Below are positions 1 through 7,114 of a stretch of DNA of 22,213 nucleotides, in pieces. This DNA is from a virus. Location: the IMG/VR virus record IMGVR_UViG_3300017788_000201, positions 1-22,213 of that record. One strand, written 5' to 3'. The notes beneath the pieces were generated by a model. That model ran no database searches. It was not told the DNA's origin and saw only the letters and a list, made by a program, of their open reading frames with translations. A program made the position numbers and the translations under genes. Numbering within the stretch: position 1 is the stretch's first letter; each line of letters begins with the position of its first letter.

Positions 1-612
1 CTCCGTGGGATTTTCCACCACAGACAGGAACGGCACAATGACTTCGTTGTAGATTTGCTCTGGCATGAGCAATAACTCGTCAATGATCATGCGTTGGAAA
101 CGGAAACCACGCAGTTTCTCACCGTCACCAAGAGGTAGGGCCGTGATTTTACTGCGGCCAATCTCCATAACCCATTGGTCATTCGTTTTCGAGATTTTGG
201 TCACTGCCTCGGCAAACATCGTGGCTTTTGGAGTCTTCATGATGTCCTCGATCTTATTGAAGATCATGCGGCTTTGACGGAAGCTTTTGGAAATGATGCC
301 GATATGGACTCCTTGATGTAGAATCGCGTCCAAAGCGGCGAAAATGCCCGTTGTGAAGCTCTTGGATTGACCACGACTCCAGATGCCCAAGAAATAGTCG
401 GTCAACATCATCGCCTTGACAGCCATGTGCTGAAACGGGAACAGTTTGACGCCAGTGAGCAACTCACAAGTGAACGATGGATTCTCTTTCAAGAACTTGT
501 AGAGCAAAATCTTTGCTTCCTTCTCGTCCAAGAAGTCAGGAATCTTCATGATTTCCTCATTGATACCAAGGAAATGCTTACGCCTCTTTTGATTGCCCTC
601 AATCCACGCCAT
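1..612 (-). CDS. terL: Terminase large subunit, N-terminal ATPase part (partial)
   Basis: This is the ATPase motor that drives phage DNA into the prohead; the nuclease half lies beyond the window edge. 204 residues are present. A Walker A-like motif SRGQSKS is at about residues 79-85. It is followed by a segment IISKSFRQSRMIF typical of the terminase ATPase core, and Walker B with catalytic acid MIIDE is at about 175-179. The ATG at 612 is chosen because GGAGG sits 8 bp upstream on this strand (621-625). The gene overlaps the end of the nuclease gene before it by 14 bp, so the two are probably translationally coupled. The motifs are seen directly; the family assignment rests on them and on the neighbouring structural genes. 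Confidence 0.9.
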   Translation of the reverse strand, partial: MAWIEGNQKRRKHFLGINEEIMKIPDFLDEKEAKILLYKFLKENPSFTCELLTGVKLFPFQHMAVKAMMLTDYFLGIWSRGQSKSFTTGIFAALDAILHQGVHIGIISKSFRQSRMIFNKIEDIMKTPKATMFAEAVTKISKTNDQWVMEIGRSKITALPLGDGEKLRGFRFQRMIIDELLLMPEQIYNEVIVPFLSVVENPTE

Positions 613-1522
613 TTAAAAGTCCTCCATTGATATAGAATTGAACGTCAACCTTCCACAGCTTCTTGCCATGAACCAGCAGCAGTGGAATCAGTTTTTCGCT
701 ATTGCGGCGATTGCCAGTGAACACGAATTGGCAGCAGTCGCGGAATTCGGTCTGTAGAGAGCGCATGTTGTGACCGATGTAGGCCAGATTACTCTTATGG
801 CATCGCTTGCCGTTGTTGGCGTGAATCTGTGCAAAGTCGCTTTCAACCACCACAAAGATGAAGGAGGATTGCTCTCTGGCGCGTTGGAGTTCGCGTTTGA
901 ATCTCTCCAAATTGTCCTCGCTTAGAGTTGATTTGAAGTCAGATTCTGACTTGCGATCAACGAACGTGTAGTCGAAATACTTGGGTTCGACACCATAGTC
1001 TCCCAAGTCCAGCTTCATAAACTCGCTACTAGGAAACTGTAGGGGCTGTTGCTCCCGCGTATCCACGAAAATCTTGGGGTTGGGATTGCGCAGGCATTCA
1101 TCGGGGAACTTGCCATCAAACATGAGTTTGCCGCCACAGTTTTTGGCCGCGTCAGAATAGCTACGGAAGAACTTCTTGAACACGGCGATGCTTGGCATAC
1201 CGTAGCTGTTTAGCATGGCTTCGCTAGGCGCAAAGTCGTCGCGAATCTTCACGCACAGCATTTCCATCAAAGTCAAGCTAGTCTCCAAATCCTTCGGGTC
1301 TTTCTGAGCAAAGAACTTGTCCTGATTTTGACTGTTAGCGAAGTAGCTTTGGAAGTAGTGTTCCTTGTTTTTGAACGGCAAGAGTTCGCCCGTCAGCAAG
1401 TCCTTGCGCTGATAGTGCTTAACGTAGTAGTCATGAATGAACATCCCGTGCTTCTTGATGTGAGCATGGAGGCTACGTTCAGAATCGAACTTTTGTTGAC
1501 ACTCGTAGCACTTAAATGACAT
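599..1522 (-). CDS. C2H2 zinc finger plus ERCC4/XPF-type nuclease
   Basis: A 307-residue protein likely to cut branched or specific DNA. The N-terminus has a classical C2H2 finger (C5, C8, H21, H25; spacing C-x2-C-x12-H-x3-H). After a middle region of unknown fold, an ERCC4-type nuclease core follows: VDTREQ at about 153-158, LGDY at 173-176 and VDRKSESD at 188-195, matching the GD(Y)...(E/D)RKxxxD catalytic pattern of the XPF/Mus81 family. It lies between a possible small terminase gene and the large terminase gene and overlaps both (11 bp and 14 bp). That position suggests a role in packaging or in resolving branched DNA before packaging, but a homing-type or resolvase role is also possible. 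The ATG at 1522 overlaps the previous stop and has only a weak purine stretch upstream. Confidence 0.82.
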   Translation of the reverse strand: MSFKCYECQQKFDSERSLHAHIKKHGMFIHDYYVKHYQRKDLLTGELLPFKNKEHYFQSYFANSQNQDKFFAQKDPKDLETSLTLMEMLCVKIRDDFAPSEAMLNSYGMPSIAVFKKFFRSYSDAAKNCGGKLMFDGKFPDECLRNPNPKIFVDTREQQPLQFPSSEFMKLDLGDYGVEPKYFDYTFVDRKSESDFKSTLSEDNLERFKRELQRAREQSSFIFVVVESDFAQIHANNGKRCHKSNLAYIGHNMRSLQTEFRDCCQFVFTGNRRNSEKLIPLLLVHGKKLWKVDVQFYINGGLLNGVD

Positions 1523-2564
1523 CTTCTTTATTGATTCCGAGAATGCGGCACTTCCATTCGTGCATACTCTCTAAACGGTTAGCCTCTTCATTCACCAATG
1601 TTTTTTGCATTTCAGCAATTTTAACCATGTTTTTGCGCTCCTGTTCATCTTGGAACATTTGCACTAAGGACAGGATGGAAGAGTTGTCACGCAGACGATT
1701 GCGCATACGTTCGGCGCGATCACCTTGCAGTTTCTTGGTAAGGTTCTCGATACGGGTTTCGCATTGATGGTATTCGCTAGATTTGGCCTTGATGATTTCG
1801 GCCAACCGAACCGTCATATCTTGCTGATCTTCAATCTCATCGAACTGGTCGTTGAGTTTGATCAAGTGCTTTCCGATCACTTCTAAATTGATGATCTCCT
1901 TGCACACGTTCATGTAAAGGTTCAACTCGTCCGAGGACAGGTCGGGCTTGTCCCAAGTCAGTCGCACGAACTCTTCCTCAAAGAGATTGCGGTCTTTTTG
2001 GGACGAGTAGTTGTTCATAATCATCACGAAGCGCGAATTGGACAAATTCACTTGCAGCTTTTCGAGATAGATTTTATGCTGACGATTGAGCTTATCTTCG
2101 GCCAAAGCAAGGCCCGTAGCGTCGTTTACCTTCTTCACGACACGGCTAAAAGCCTTTGGCGGAACGTATTCCGTAAGTAAGGCCGATTCTGAATTCGCAA
2201 CATAGTCGGGATTGATGGTTCTGATGTAGTCCAGAACCGTTCTTTGCTCCATGCCGAGCTTCTTGACTTCTCGGTCAGGGAATACAAGTTCGGCAATGCG
2301 GAAACTAGACATCCCCGTCTGGCTTTGCAGCACGATGAATTCTTTCTGAGAATCCGTCAGGTCAATGCTTTCGTTCTTTTCCTTCTTCGTGGTTGTGAAG
2401 GAGAAGTTGTTGTCAATCAAGAACTGACGCACCAAACGACCTTCTTTCTTGCGACCATCCAAACTCTGATCGTTGAAACAGCGCTTGGTAAGCTCGTTGA
2501 GGTCAGGGATTTGGGTATAGTTGGCGCAGATGAAATCCTTCTGCTCTTGAGTCAACTCGGTCAT
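1512..2564 (-). CDS. DNA-binding/coiled-coil protein, candidate small terminase
   Basis: A 350-residue protein with no family I can name with certainty. The N-terminal 130 residues contain two similar segments beginning LTQEQKDFI and LTDSQKEFI; the second continues GMSSFRIAELVFPDRE, which looks like a helix-turn-helix. The rest is strongly helical and charged, with coiled-coil character around residues 225-335. DNA-binding helices followed by an oligomerising helical region fit a small terminase subunit, and the gene lies two genes upstream of terL. This is inference, and the length is greater than most small terminases. AAGGA at 6 bp spacing supports the ATG at 2564. It overlaps the sigma-factor gene by 4 bp and the nuclease gene by 11 bp. 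Confidence 0.6.
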   Translation of the reverse strand: MTELTQEQKDFICANYTQIPDLNELTKRCFNDQSLDGRKKEGRLVRQFLIDNNFSFTTTKKEKNESIDLTDSQKEFIVLQSQTGMSSFRIAELVFPDREVKKLGMEQRTVLDYIRTINPDYVANSESALLTEYVPPKAFSRVVKKVNDATGLALAEDKLNRQHKIYLEKLQVNLSNSRFVMIMNNYSSQKDRNLFEEEFVRLTWDKPDLSSDELNLYMNVCKEIINLEVIGKHLIKLNDQFDEIEDQQDMTVRLAEIIKAKSSEYHQCETRIENLTKKLQGDRAERMRNRLRDNSSILSLVQMFQDEQERKNMVKIAEMQKTLVNEEANRLESMHEWKCRILGINKEDVI

Positions 2565-3247
2565 AGGATGTCCTTGTTCTTGAGAATTTCAATAGCCTTG
2601 TCGCGGAAGAGTTTTTTCAGGTTTTTTATCTGCTTGTAGCCGATCTTGCGGTTCTTTTCGCTGCTGCGGTAGCCCAAGAACTTCGCCACTTCTTCGTCCG
2701 TCTTCTTCTCGAAGAACAGCATTTGATAGGCCGCGTAGTAGTTTGGGGAAAGCACCTTCTGCATTTCAGTGTTCAAGGAGCGAACGGCGTCATCAAAATC
2801 CAGAGTGTCAAACGAAATATCCTCGACTTCCCGCGTGTGATTCTCTAGCTCCAATGGTAGCTTGATGTTGTAACCGTGCTGTTTGTTTTTCTGCCACGCC
2901 GCAAACAAGGAACAAGCCTTGTCTTGCACGCCGCTTTTTGTTTTTGAGCAGCCCTCGTCTCCGAGGTTATGCGGGCAACTTACGCACGGCTTGACGTAGT
3001 TTGTGTAGTTGTTGCGAATCAGATTACTCATCTGGTTCATGACAATGCGGGAAAGCCACGGCTCCAGCGGCTTACTTTGATCCCACATTTCCCACTTCTT
3101 GTAGATGTGAAGAAGGATGATTTGCTCGACATCCTCAAAGGACATCCATTTGATAGCGTTTAGCTGCCACTTATTGCGGCGTTTGCGAATCTCCGTTTGG
3201 ATGATTTCAAACTTATCAACGAAGGATGAGGCGGGGTTACTTTCCAT
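2561..3247 (-). CDS. Sigma-70-family factor, phage late type, with Cys insert
   Basis: A 228-residue protein probably directing host RNA polymerase to phage promoters. Residues about 34-84 look like sigma region 2: an acidic SFEDVEQ helix, then EPWLSRIVMNQMSNLIRNNY, resembling the W..I..N...D..R core. The C-terminal part, about 166-215, looks like region 4 with a helix-turn-helix (TDEEVAKFLGYRSSEKN) and a basic recognition end. Between them is a cluster of four cysteines (88, 91, 100, 112) that could bind zinc, which is unusual for sigma factors. Its place beside packaging genes resembles T4 gp55-like late sigma factors, although sequence identity to gp55 is not evident by eye. It overlaps the upstream zinc-ribbon gene by 11 bp and has no visible ribosome site, so coupling is likely. 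Confidence 0.75.
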   Translation of the reverse strand: MESNPASSFVDKFEIIQTEIRKRRNKWQLNAIKWMSFEDVEQIILLHIYKKWEMWDQSKPLEPWLSRIVMNQMSNLIRNNYTNYVKPCVSCPHNLGDEGCSKTKSGVQDKACSLFAAWQKNKQHGYNIKLPLELENHTREVEDISFDTLDFDDAVRSLNTEMQKVLSPNYYAAYQMLFFEKKTDEEVAKFLGYRSSEKNRKIGYKQIKNLKKLFRDKAIEILKNKDIL

Positions 3248-3608
3248 TTTTGGTCTTGCGTTCGGCTAAACGTTCTGCTAGGGAGGAATCACGCCTCACT
3301 GTTTGTTTTGGTTGGCCGAACAATTCGCCCAATTGGAAAGGTTGACGGTAGGTTCCGTCGTCCTCAATCGAGCAGTCAATTGAATCCAGTTGTGGAACTT
3401 CAATAGAAGCAGAGGAAAATTCCCCATCTGTGTCCTCTTCCTCGTCTTCTTCATTATCATCCACTTGGCGTGCTCGTTTGGTCGGAGTTTTGGGTTTACT
3501 CGCGGTTGCTTGAGCAGTCAATGGATTACCACATTTGCCGCAAAAGTTGGGCGGCGAATAGGTATAAGTCATCTTGTTGCCGCAATTAGTGCAGAATGAA
3601 TGAGCCAT
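3237..3608 (-). CDS. Zinc-ribbon protein with acidic linker
   Basis: A 123-residue protein. The first 30 residues contain a zinc ribbon of two CxxC knuckles: CTNC at 6-9 and CGKC at 23-26. A Lys/Arg-rich stretch (about 38-48) and a strongly acidic stretch (about 50-62) follow, then a polar tail ending with a basic C-terminus. No enzyme domain is visible. It lies directly before the sigma-factor gene and overlaps it by 11 bp, so it could act on transcription, for example by contacting RNA polymerase. This is inferred from position only. The start is supported by AAGGA 6 bp upstream of the ATG. A TATATA stretch in the 69-bp gap upstream could be a late-type promoter, but no -35 box is clear. 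Confidence 0.75.
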   Translation of the reverse strand: MAHSFCTNCGNKMTYTYSPPNFCGKCGNPLTAQATASKPKTPTKRARQVDDNEEDEEEDTDGEFSSASIEVPQLDSIDCSIEDDGTYRQPFQLGELFGQPKQTVRRDSSLAERLAERKTKNGK

Positions 3609-3677
3609 AGAAATTCCTTTTTAATCGTGAGTGTCTAGCTCTATATACTCAACCCGCCCCTTACGAATTCAACAACC

Positions 3678-4154
3678 CTAAGCTGTTTCCGTAGGTTTGG
3701 TGAGTGTAGAGCGCTTGTTGGTAAATGGACAATCCACACACTTGCCATGATCTGCGTTCATGTTAATCCCGTGCATGATCCCCTCTTCCATGCGCCCCGA
3801 AGATAGGATATACTCGCCATTCTTAGCCCGAAAAACCATGCGAAATGGAACGCCGCGAGCATTGGCTTTACGAACTTCCGCCGTCACCCTTGCGACCTCT
3901 GATGGGTCAAGGGAATTTTCAAAATCGGCATACTTCCCGCCGAAAGTTTTTGGGTCAACGCTATACAACGAAAACATGCGCGGACTCCACCATAACGTAT
4001 CAGTTTTTGCATCCCACTCCCAAGCCCCCGCCTCTGCCAACTCTAAAGCTTGGGCATAGCGAAATTGCTGGCGCCGCTTTAATTGACGCTCGGCTTCGCG
4101 TAGTTCGGTATTAATTTCTGCAAATGAACGGCCTACTTGGTCATGAACTTTCAT
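3678..4154 (-). CDS. Stand-alone PAS-domain protein
   Basis: A 158-residue protein. Residues 10-40 are charged and helical (probable coiled coil). A PAS fold follows at about 42-131, recognisable by GAWEWDAKTDTLWWSPRM, then LYSVDPKTF and FRMVFRAKNGEYILSSG, the usual order of PAS sensor proteins (PAS_3/PAS_4-like). The C-terminus carries a CVDC pair (139, 142). There is no kinase, cyclase or other output domain, so it may be a sensor or an interaction module whose partner is encoded elsewhere. Its ATG overlaps the stop of the small membrane protein gene by 4 bp (ATGA), implying coupled expression. PAS domains are rare in phage late operons. The fold call is fairly firm; the function is unknown. 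Confidence 0.72.
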   Translation of the reverse strand: MKVHDQVGRSFAEINTELREAERQLKRRQQFRYAQALELAEAGAWEWDAKTDTLWWSPRMFSLYSVDPKTFGGKYADFENSLDPSEVARVTAEVRKANARGVPFRMVFRAKNGEYILSSGRMEEGIMHGINMNADHGKCVDCPFTNKRSTLTKPTETA

Positions 4155-4411
4155 TTGTGAAAAAAGGAGATAATGGTATTGAATGCTTGAAGACTCATAA
4201 GTGTCGCACCCCCACCAATCAAAAAGAATTTCCCTTTCTCTAAAGCGCCTACGCGGTCAGAAAGCTTCTCCCACTCTGTTAAGGGCGTGAGATGTGTCAC
4301 TCTGACTGAAAGAGTTTCAATTGCTCCCGATAAACGCTTCAAGTCGTCATGCAGACGGTCATCTTTGTCTTTTTGCAGTCGTTCGATCTTTTCTTCCAGA
4401 GATTCTAACAT
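4151..4411 (-). CDS. Small coiled-coil membrane protein (XhlA/holin-like layout)
   Basis: An 86-residue protein. Residues 1-58 form a charged amphipathic helix with heptad-like leucine/isoleucine spacing, so a coiled coil is likely. Residues about 61-84 form one hydrophobic segment (FFLIGGGATLMSLQAFNTIISFF) suitable as a transmembrane helix. This layout is shared by XhlA-type haemolysin/holin partners and other small phage membrane proteins. The gene sits in the late block and overlaps the PAS-domain gene by 4 bp. A lysis role is plausible but no endolysin is in the window. No ribosome binding site is obvious before the ATG. Confidence 0.6.
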   Translation of the reverse strand: MLESLEEKIERLQKDKDDRLHDDLKRLSGAIETLSVRVTHLTPLTEWEKLSDRVGALEKGKFFLIGGGATLMSLQAFNTIISFFHK

Positions 4412-4445
4412 AATGAGTGAATGGCACGGTTTTGACTAGAATCAA

Positions 4446-5189
4446 CTAGCTTGTAATTTTTACACCTTTTTTATTCATATTGTCGATTTTTCCGACAATG
4501 AACTTGAGAATTTCGCTGCGGACAATATCGCTGTCGTCAAAGCGGAAAACGTGAATTCCACGCTCGACGCTCTCAGGATTGTCGAAGCAATCAATAAATT
4601 GCGCAAAACCACTGTTGCGCACATCGCTCTGCATGAGGTCGCCCGACAGGAAGAGTTTGCAGTTTTCCCCGATGCGGGTCAGGAGGGTGATGAGTTCTTT
4701 CTTGGAGAAGTTTTGGGCTTCGTCCAAAGCAACGACCTTATTTGTCCAGCTTGAGCCGCGAACAAAGTTGACAGGCAAGGCATTGATAACTCCGTCCTTG
4801 CGCAGGTTGAAAATGGTGGGGGTAGTGATAATTTCCTCCATCTTGTCTTCAAGCGGCATAAGGAAGGGGAGGAACTTTTCGTCCACTGTGCCTGGCAGAC
4901 TACCTAAGCCTCTATCGGCTGATTCCGCGATACTGCGGATGTAGGTCAACTCCAAGTCCCTATTGTTCGCGAGCAAGTTCAGCGCTGCATAGATACTTGT
5001 CCAAGTTTTCGCCGTTCCTGCTGGCCCCGCGATGAAGACAATCTTAGTTTCAGGTCGCAAGCAAATCTCCAACAGGTTCTTTTGCTTCTCGGAGAGTTTG
5101 AACTTCCGCTGTTTAAACTCGATTTTCCGCTCCATCGAACCGATTTCGATAGCGCCCTCTTTTTGTTGCTTGATTGGTTTTTTAGCCAT
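4446..5189 (-). CDS. phoH: PhoH-like P-loop ATPase
   Basis: A 247-residue cytoplasmic ATPase of the PhoH family, common in large phages and related to helicase-like P-loop ATPases; its exact phage role is unsettled. Walker A is GPAGTAKT at about 55-62 and Walker B is VALDEAQN at about 152-159, with the ALDEAQN signature typical of PhoH. Arginine-containing IRS and LSGDLMQSD segments also fit the family. The length matches short phage PhoH proteins. It lies 17 bp downstream of the virion protein gene. A TATAAT stretch lies just before the ATG (4-bp gap), but no good -35 box is seen, so a separate promoter is uncertain. Confidence 0.9.
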   Translation of the reverse strand: MAKKPIKQQKEGAIEIGSMERKIEFKQRKFKLSEKQKNLLEICLRPETKIVFIAGPAGTAKTWTSIYAALNLLANNRDLELTYIRSIAESADRGLGSLPGTVDEKFLPFLMPLEDKMEEIITTPTIFNLRKDGVINALPVNFVRGSSWTNKVVALDEAQNFSKKELITLLTRIGENCKLFLSGDLMQSDVRNSGFAQFIDCFDNPESVERGIHVFRFDDSDIVRSEILKFIVGKIDNMNKKGVKITS

Positions 5190-5206
5190 TCAAATTATAC
5201 TACAAA

Positions 5207-6115
5207 TCAATAGATGTTTTCTCTAATAGTTACAGAACCATTGAGAGAATTTCCTTGCTGCTGCGTGAGTGACTGACTTGTCACTTTTCCCTTGACATCG
5301 AACCCTAAAACGTAGTTCTCGCGGGGATTGAACGATGTGCCTGTGATGAAATGGCGGAAAGGGGAGAAGCGAAAGCCCACGGTAGAGCCATCGCCAGAAC
5401 CATTGAAGTTGATGATGCTGCCGACGTTTTCGCCCTCGATTGTAACGGTTCGCTCGACGCTATTGAGCAAAACACGCTCAGGAGTCTTGTTACCCACAGT
5501 ATAGACGGGGTTACGAGAACAAGAGACATTGATTTGGACACTCTTCTTGCTTTGCGGCAAAGGTTCCAGATTGCCCGTAATGCCAGCGGCCAAAGCGTGA
5601 AGGGCGTCAAAGTAGGCTCCTGTGCCTGCGGCCTGCAAGAGTCCTGGCGCGTTGGCAAGTCCCGTAAACTTCGTCCCCTCAATGTCTTCGACATCGTAGC
5701 TGTTGAACTCAGCGCTAAAAGTAATCGGCTGATATGGGATAATGTTGATCGAGTATGAGTTTAGGTGACAGTCTTTGAACAAGAAATTACCAACCCGAAT
5801 CTGGTGGCCCGTCTCAAACTCGCCCGTCAGCCCCAAAACTCCCGTCTGAGACATGGAGCGCGAATTGGCATTCTCACCAATGAGAGGAAACCAAGAAAAA
5901 GAAATCTTCGCGGCCAAAGGCGCTGTCGGCGCAAAGTCGTTACCGATTGGAGTGCGGCCCAAGTATTTGCGGGGTTCTAGGGATGTGTCGAAATTCATGC
6001 TGACTTCGTTTGCCGCCATCAAGTCGTGATTGTTGCTGCCAGTAAGAGGGGCGGCATCGGGGCTGGAGAAGTTCGCGAAGACGGGAACGTTGGTGTATTT
6101 GATGAATTTGGACAT
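5207..6115 (-). CDS. Virion structural protein, tail-tube-like
   Basis: A 302-residue protein rich in Ser, Asn, Thr, Gly and beta-type segments, without transmembrane helices or enzyme motifs. The opening (NVPVFANFSSPDAAPLTG...), the repeated strand-turn pattern and the ending (GSVTIREN) resemble phage tail-tube or related beta-sandwich tail proteins. Position as first gene of a leftward block leading to terminase fits a late structural gene. The assignment to tail tube rather than another virion component is inference from composition and length. The ATG at 6115 has an AAGGT stretch only a few bases upstream, a close and weak ribosome site. Confidence 0.6.
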   Translation of the reverse strand: MSKFIKYTNVPVFANFSSPDAAPLTGSNNHDLMAANEVSMNFDTSLEPRKYLGRTPIGNDFAPTAPLAAKISFSWFPLIGENANSRSMSQTGVLGLTGEFETGHQIRVGNFLFKDCHLNSYSINIIPYQPITFSAEFNSYDVEDIEGTKFTGLANAPGLLQAAGTGAYFDALHALAAGITGNLEPLPQSKKSVQINVSCSRNPVYTVGNKTPERVLLNSVERTVTIEGENVGSIINFNGSGDGSTVGFRFSPFRHFITGTSFNPRENYVLGFDVKGKVTSQSLTQQQGNSLNGSVTIRENIY

Positions 6116-6472
6116 TACCTTGTGCCTGTTGCAGGTATTTTACACGCGAAAAGGGTTTCCAGAAAGGAGGCTGGGATTTTTTTTTGTTTTGTTGTGGGGA
6201 GGTTTTGGGAAGAGGTCTGAAATCTTATAGGAATGGGGTAGGGGGGGGTAGATAAGATCAGGAGTAAGACAAGATGAGCAAATGATATATGGTTTTGTGT
6301 GTGATAAGAGGTATGGGAGATAAGATAGGGAGTAAGAGAAGATAAGATGATAATGGTTTTGTGATTTTGTGGCGGGAGATTGAGAAAACCTACCCCCCTG
6401 GCATTTGACAAATTATAGTGGCTCTAAATTCCCAGGAATGGGGGGAGGGGGTAAAATAAACGAAAAAAAGAT
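6116..6472. other. Divergent intergenic region, C-poor plus strand with G runs
   Basis: About 400 bp between the leftward late block and the rightward small-gene array hold no credible gene. From about 6160 to 6395 the plus strand is nearly free of C and made of G, A and T, with G runs (GGGGAGG, GGGG, a run of eight or more G near 6240, and GGGGGGAGGGGG near 6440). It must contain control signals for both directions. A possible minus-strand -10 box (TATAAT at 6412-6417) is present but lacks a good -35. The composition would also suit a replication origin or a G-quadruplex region; neither can be shown here. Confidence 0.6.
6251..6363 (+). repeat. Imperfect 45-49 bp direct repeat (two copies)
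   Basis: Copy 1 (about 6251-6299) and copy 2 (about 6319-6363) share GATAAGAT, then GGAGTAAGA, AAGAT and ATGGTTTTGTG in the same order with a few substitutions and a short indel. Further GATAAGA motifs lie nearby. The pair sits in the middle of the divergent intergenic region, so it may be a binding site array or part of an origin. Confidence 0.7.
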
Positions 6473-6500
6473 TTGCGTCTGTCCCCTGATGTGATACTGT
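6473..6500 (+). promoter_or_regulatory. Promoter for the gene at 6523
   Basis: TTGCGT (6473-6478), 16-bp spacer, TACTGT (6495-6500). The expected transcription start is about 16 nt before the ATG, so this first unit of the array has a short leader (contains AGCAAGAGAACACC) and no strong ribosome site. Confidence 0.65.
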
Positions 6501-6522
6501 TAGCAAGTAGCAAGAGAACACC

Positions 6523-6657
6523 ATGAGCAACACGACCACCACCTCCGCCACCTCCGCCGCCACCCTCAACAAGGCGGGCGTGAGCTTCGCCTCCTCCGCG
6601 CAGATGGCTATCCTGCTGGCTGCTGCCCTTGCCAAGCATGAGCAGCAAGCCAAATAA
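6523..6657 (+). CDS. Small Ala/Thr-rich protein (44 aa)
   Basis: A 44-residue reading frame from the ATG at 6523 to TAA at 6655. It is rich in Thr, Ser and Ala, with a hydrophobic amphipathic segment near the end (QMAILLAAALAKHEQQAK). No family is recognised. It is the first gene of the rightward array and is preceded by a good promoter at the expected distance; the next promoter starts 5 bp after its stop. Support comes from the promoter, the start context (AACACCATG, as in several neighbours) and the clean spacing. The hydrophobic stretch is too short and polar-flanked to call a membrane segment with confidence. Confidence 0.55.
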   Translation: MSNTTTTSATSAATLNKAGVSFASSAQMAILLAAALAKHEQQAK

Positions 6658-6662
6658 AAACC

Positions 6663-6690
6663 TTGCTTTCTCTGCTTCCCTCTCTATGAT
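6663..6690 (+). promoter_or_regulatory. Leaderless-type promoter for 6698
   Basis: TTGCTT (6663-6668), 16-bp spacer, TATGAT (6685-6690), then 7 bp to the ATG at 6698. Transcription is expected to start at or next to the start codon. Confidence 0.65.
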
Positions 6691-6697
6691 CAACGCT

Positions 6698-6886
6698 ATG
6701 CAAACAGACAACCTCACTCCCAAACAACAAGCCCTTTACCTTGAAGTCGTGCGCGATGGTGGCCGTGACATCCGTATCGAAAAAGGCGCGTATGAATTCC
6801 GCGTTCACTATCGCACGGCTGACGGTATCGCCAGCGCATCACGCGCCATCTATAGTGGCACGCTCTCTAACCCTAAACCCTTCTGA
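6698..6886 (+). CDS. Small orphan protein (62 aa)
   Basis: A 62-residue protein of unknown function, with a helical start (LTPKQQALYLEVVRDGG) and a strand-like centre (IRIEKGAYEFRVHYR). The in-frame ATG at 6629 lies inside the previous gene and upstream of the promoter, so it is rejected; the ATG at 6698 sits 7 bp after the -10 box. Codon use and composition look like real coding sequence, and the other frames are broken. It stands alone in its unit, followed after about 30 bp by the next promoter. Confidence 0.7.
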   Translation: MQTDNLTPKQQALYLEVVRDGGRDIRIEKGAYEFRVHYRTADGIASASRAIYSGTLSNPKPF

Positions 6887-6914
6887 CCATCCACGCTGGG
6901 AGAGCTAAAAAAAC

Positions 6915-6942
6915 TTGCATTCATCCTGCTATCTGATACATT
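6915..6942 (+). promoter_or_regulatory. Leaderless-type promoter for 6949
   Basis: TTGCAT (6915-6920), 16-bp spacer, TACATT (6937-6942), 6 bp to the ATG. An A-rich run lies just before the -35 box, as in most promoters of this array. Confidence 0.7.
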
Positions 6943-6948
6943 CACACC

Positions 6949-7071
6949 ATGAACGAAATCGCACCCGCCCTGATCGAAATGGCCGAAAAGATGTGGCCTG
7001 TGTCTGCCTTCCCTAGCCGTGCTGCATGGGAAGCGTATGTTGCCAAGTGGCTCCCCAAGATCACCAAATAA
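6949..7071 (+). CDS. Mini-protein, W/PKITK family, copy 1 (40 aa)
   Basis: A 40-residue protein with helical, Trp-containing character (MWPVSAF, AAWEAYVAKWLPKITK). It is clearly related to the 37-residue protein at 7900-8013: both share a WP motif near the middle and end with AW-x-AYV-x-KW-x-PKITK. Two related reading frames, each with its own promoter and ATG at 6-bp spacing, are strong evidence that both are genes despite their size. No known family is recognised. The ending suggests a short two-helix or helix-tail peptide that may bind a protein partner. Confidence 0.8.
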   Translation: MNEIAPALIEMAEKMWPVSAFPSRAAWEAYVAKWLPKITK

Positions 7072-7077
7072 AAAGAC

Positions 7078-7105
7078 TTGCAATCTAGTCTGTCCCCTCT
7101 ACCAT
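7078..7105 (+). promoter_or_regulatory. Promoter for 7115
   Basis: TTGCAA (7078-7083), 16-bp spacer, TACCAT (7100-7105), 9 bp to the ATG. At most a leader of a few bases is expected. Confidence 0.65.
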
Positions 7106-7114
7106 ACCCTTACT

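Noticed and set aside
5305-5758. Long open frames in other frames across the virion protein gene, on both strands
   Set aside because: They shadow the 5207-6115 gene; the composition (Ser/Leu/Arg-rich, low order) is unlike real proteins.
6115-6411. Minus-strand 98-residue open frame in the divergent region
   Set aside because: It is a product of the C-poor plus strand (Pro/Ser/Leu/Ile/Thr repeats from CT-rich codons) and coincides with control sequence; composition is not protein-like.
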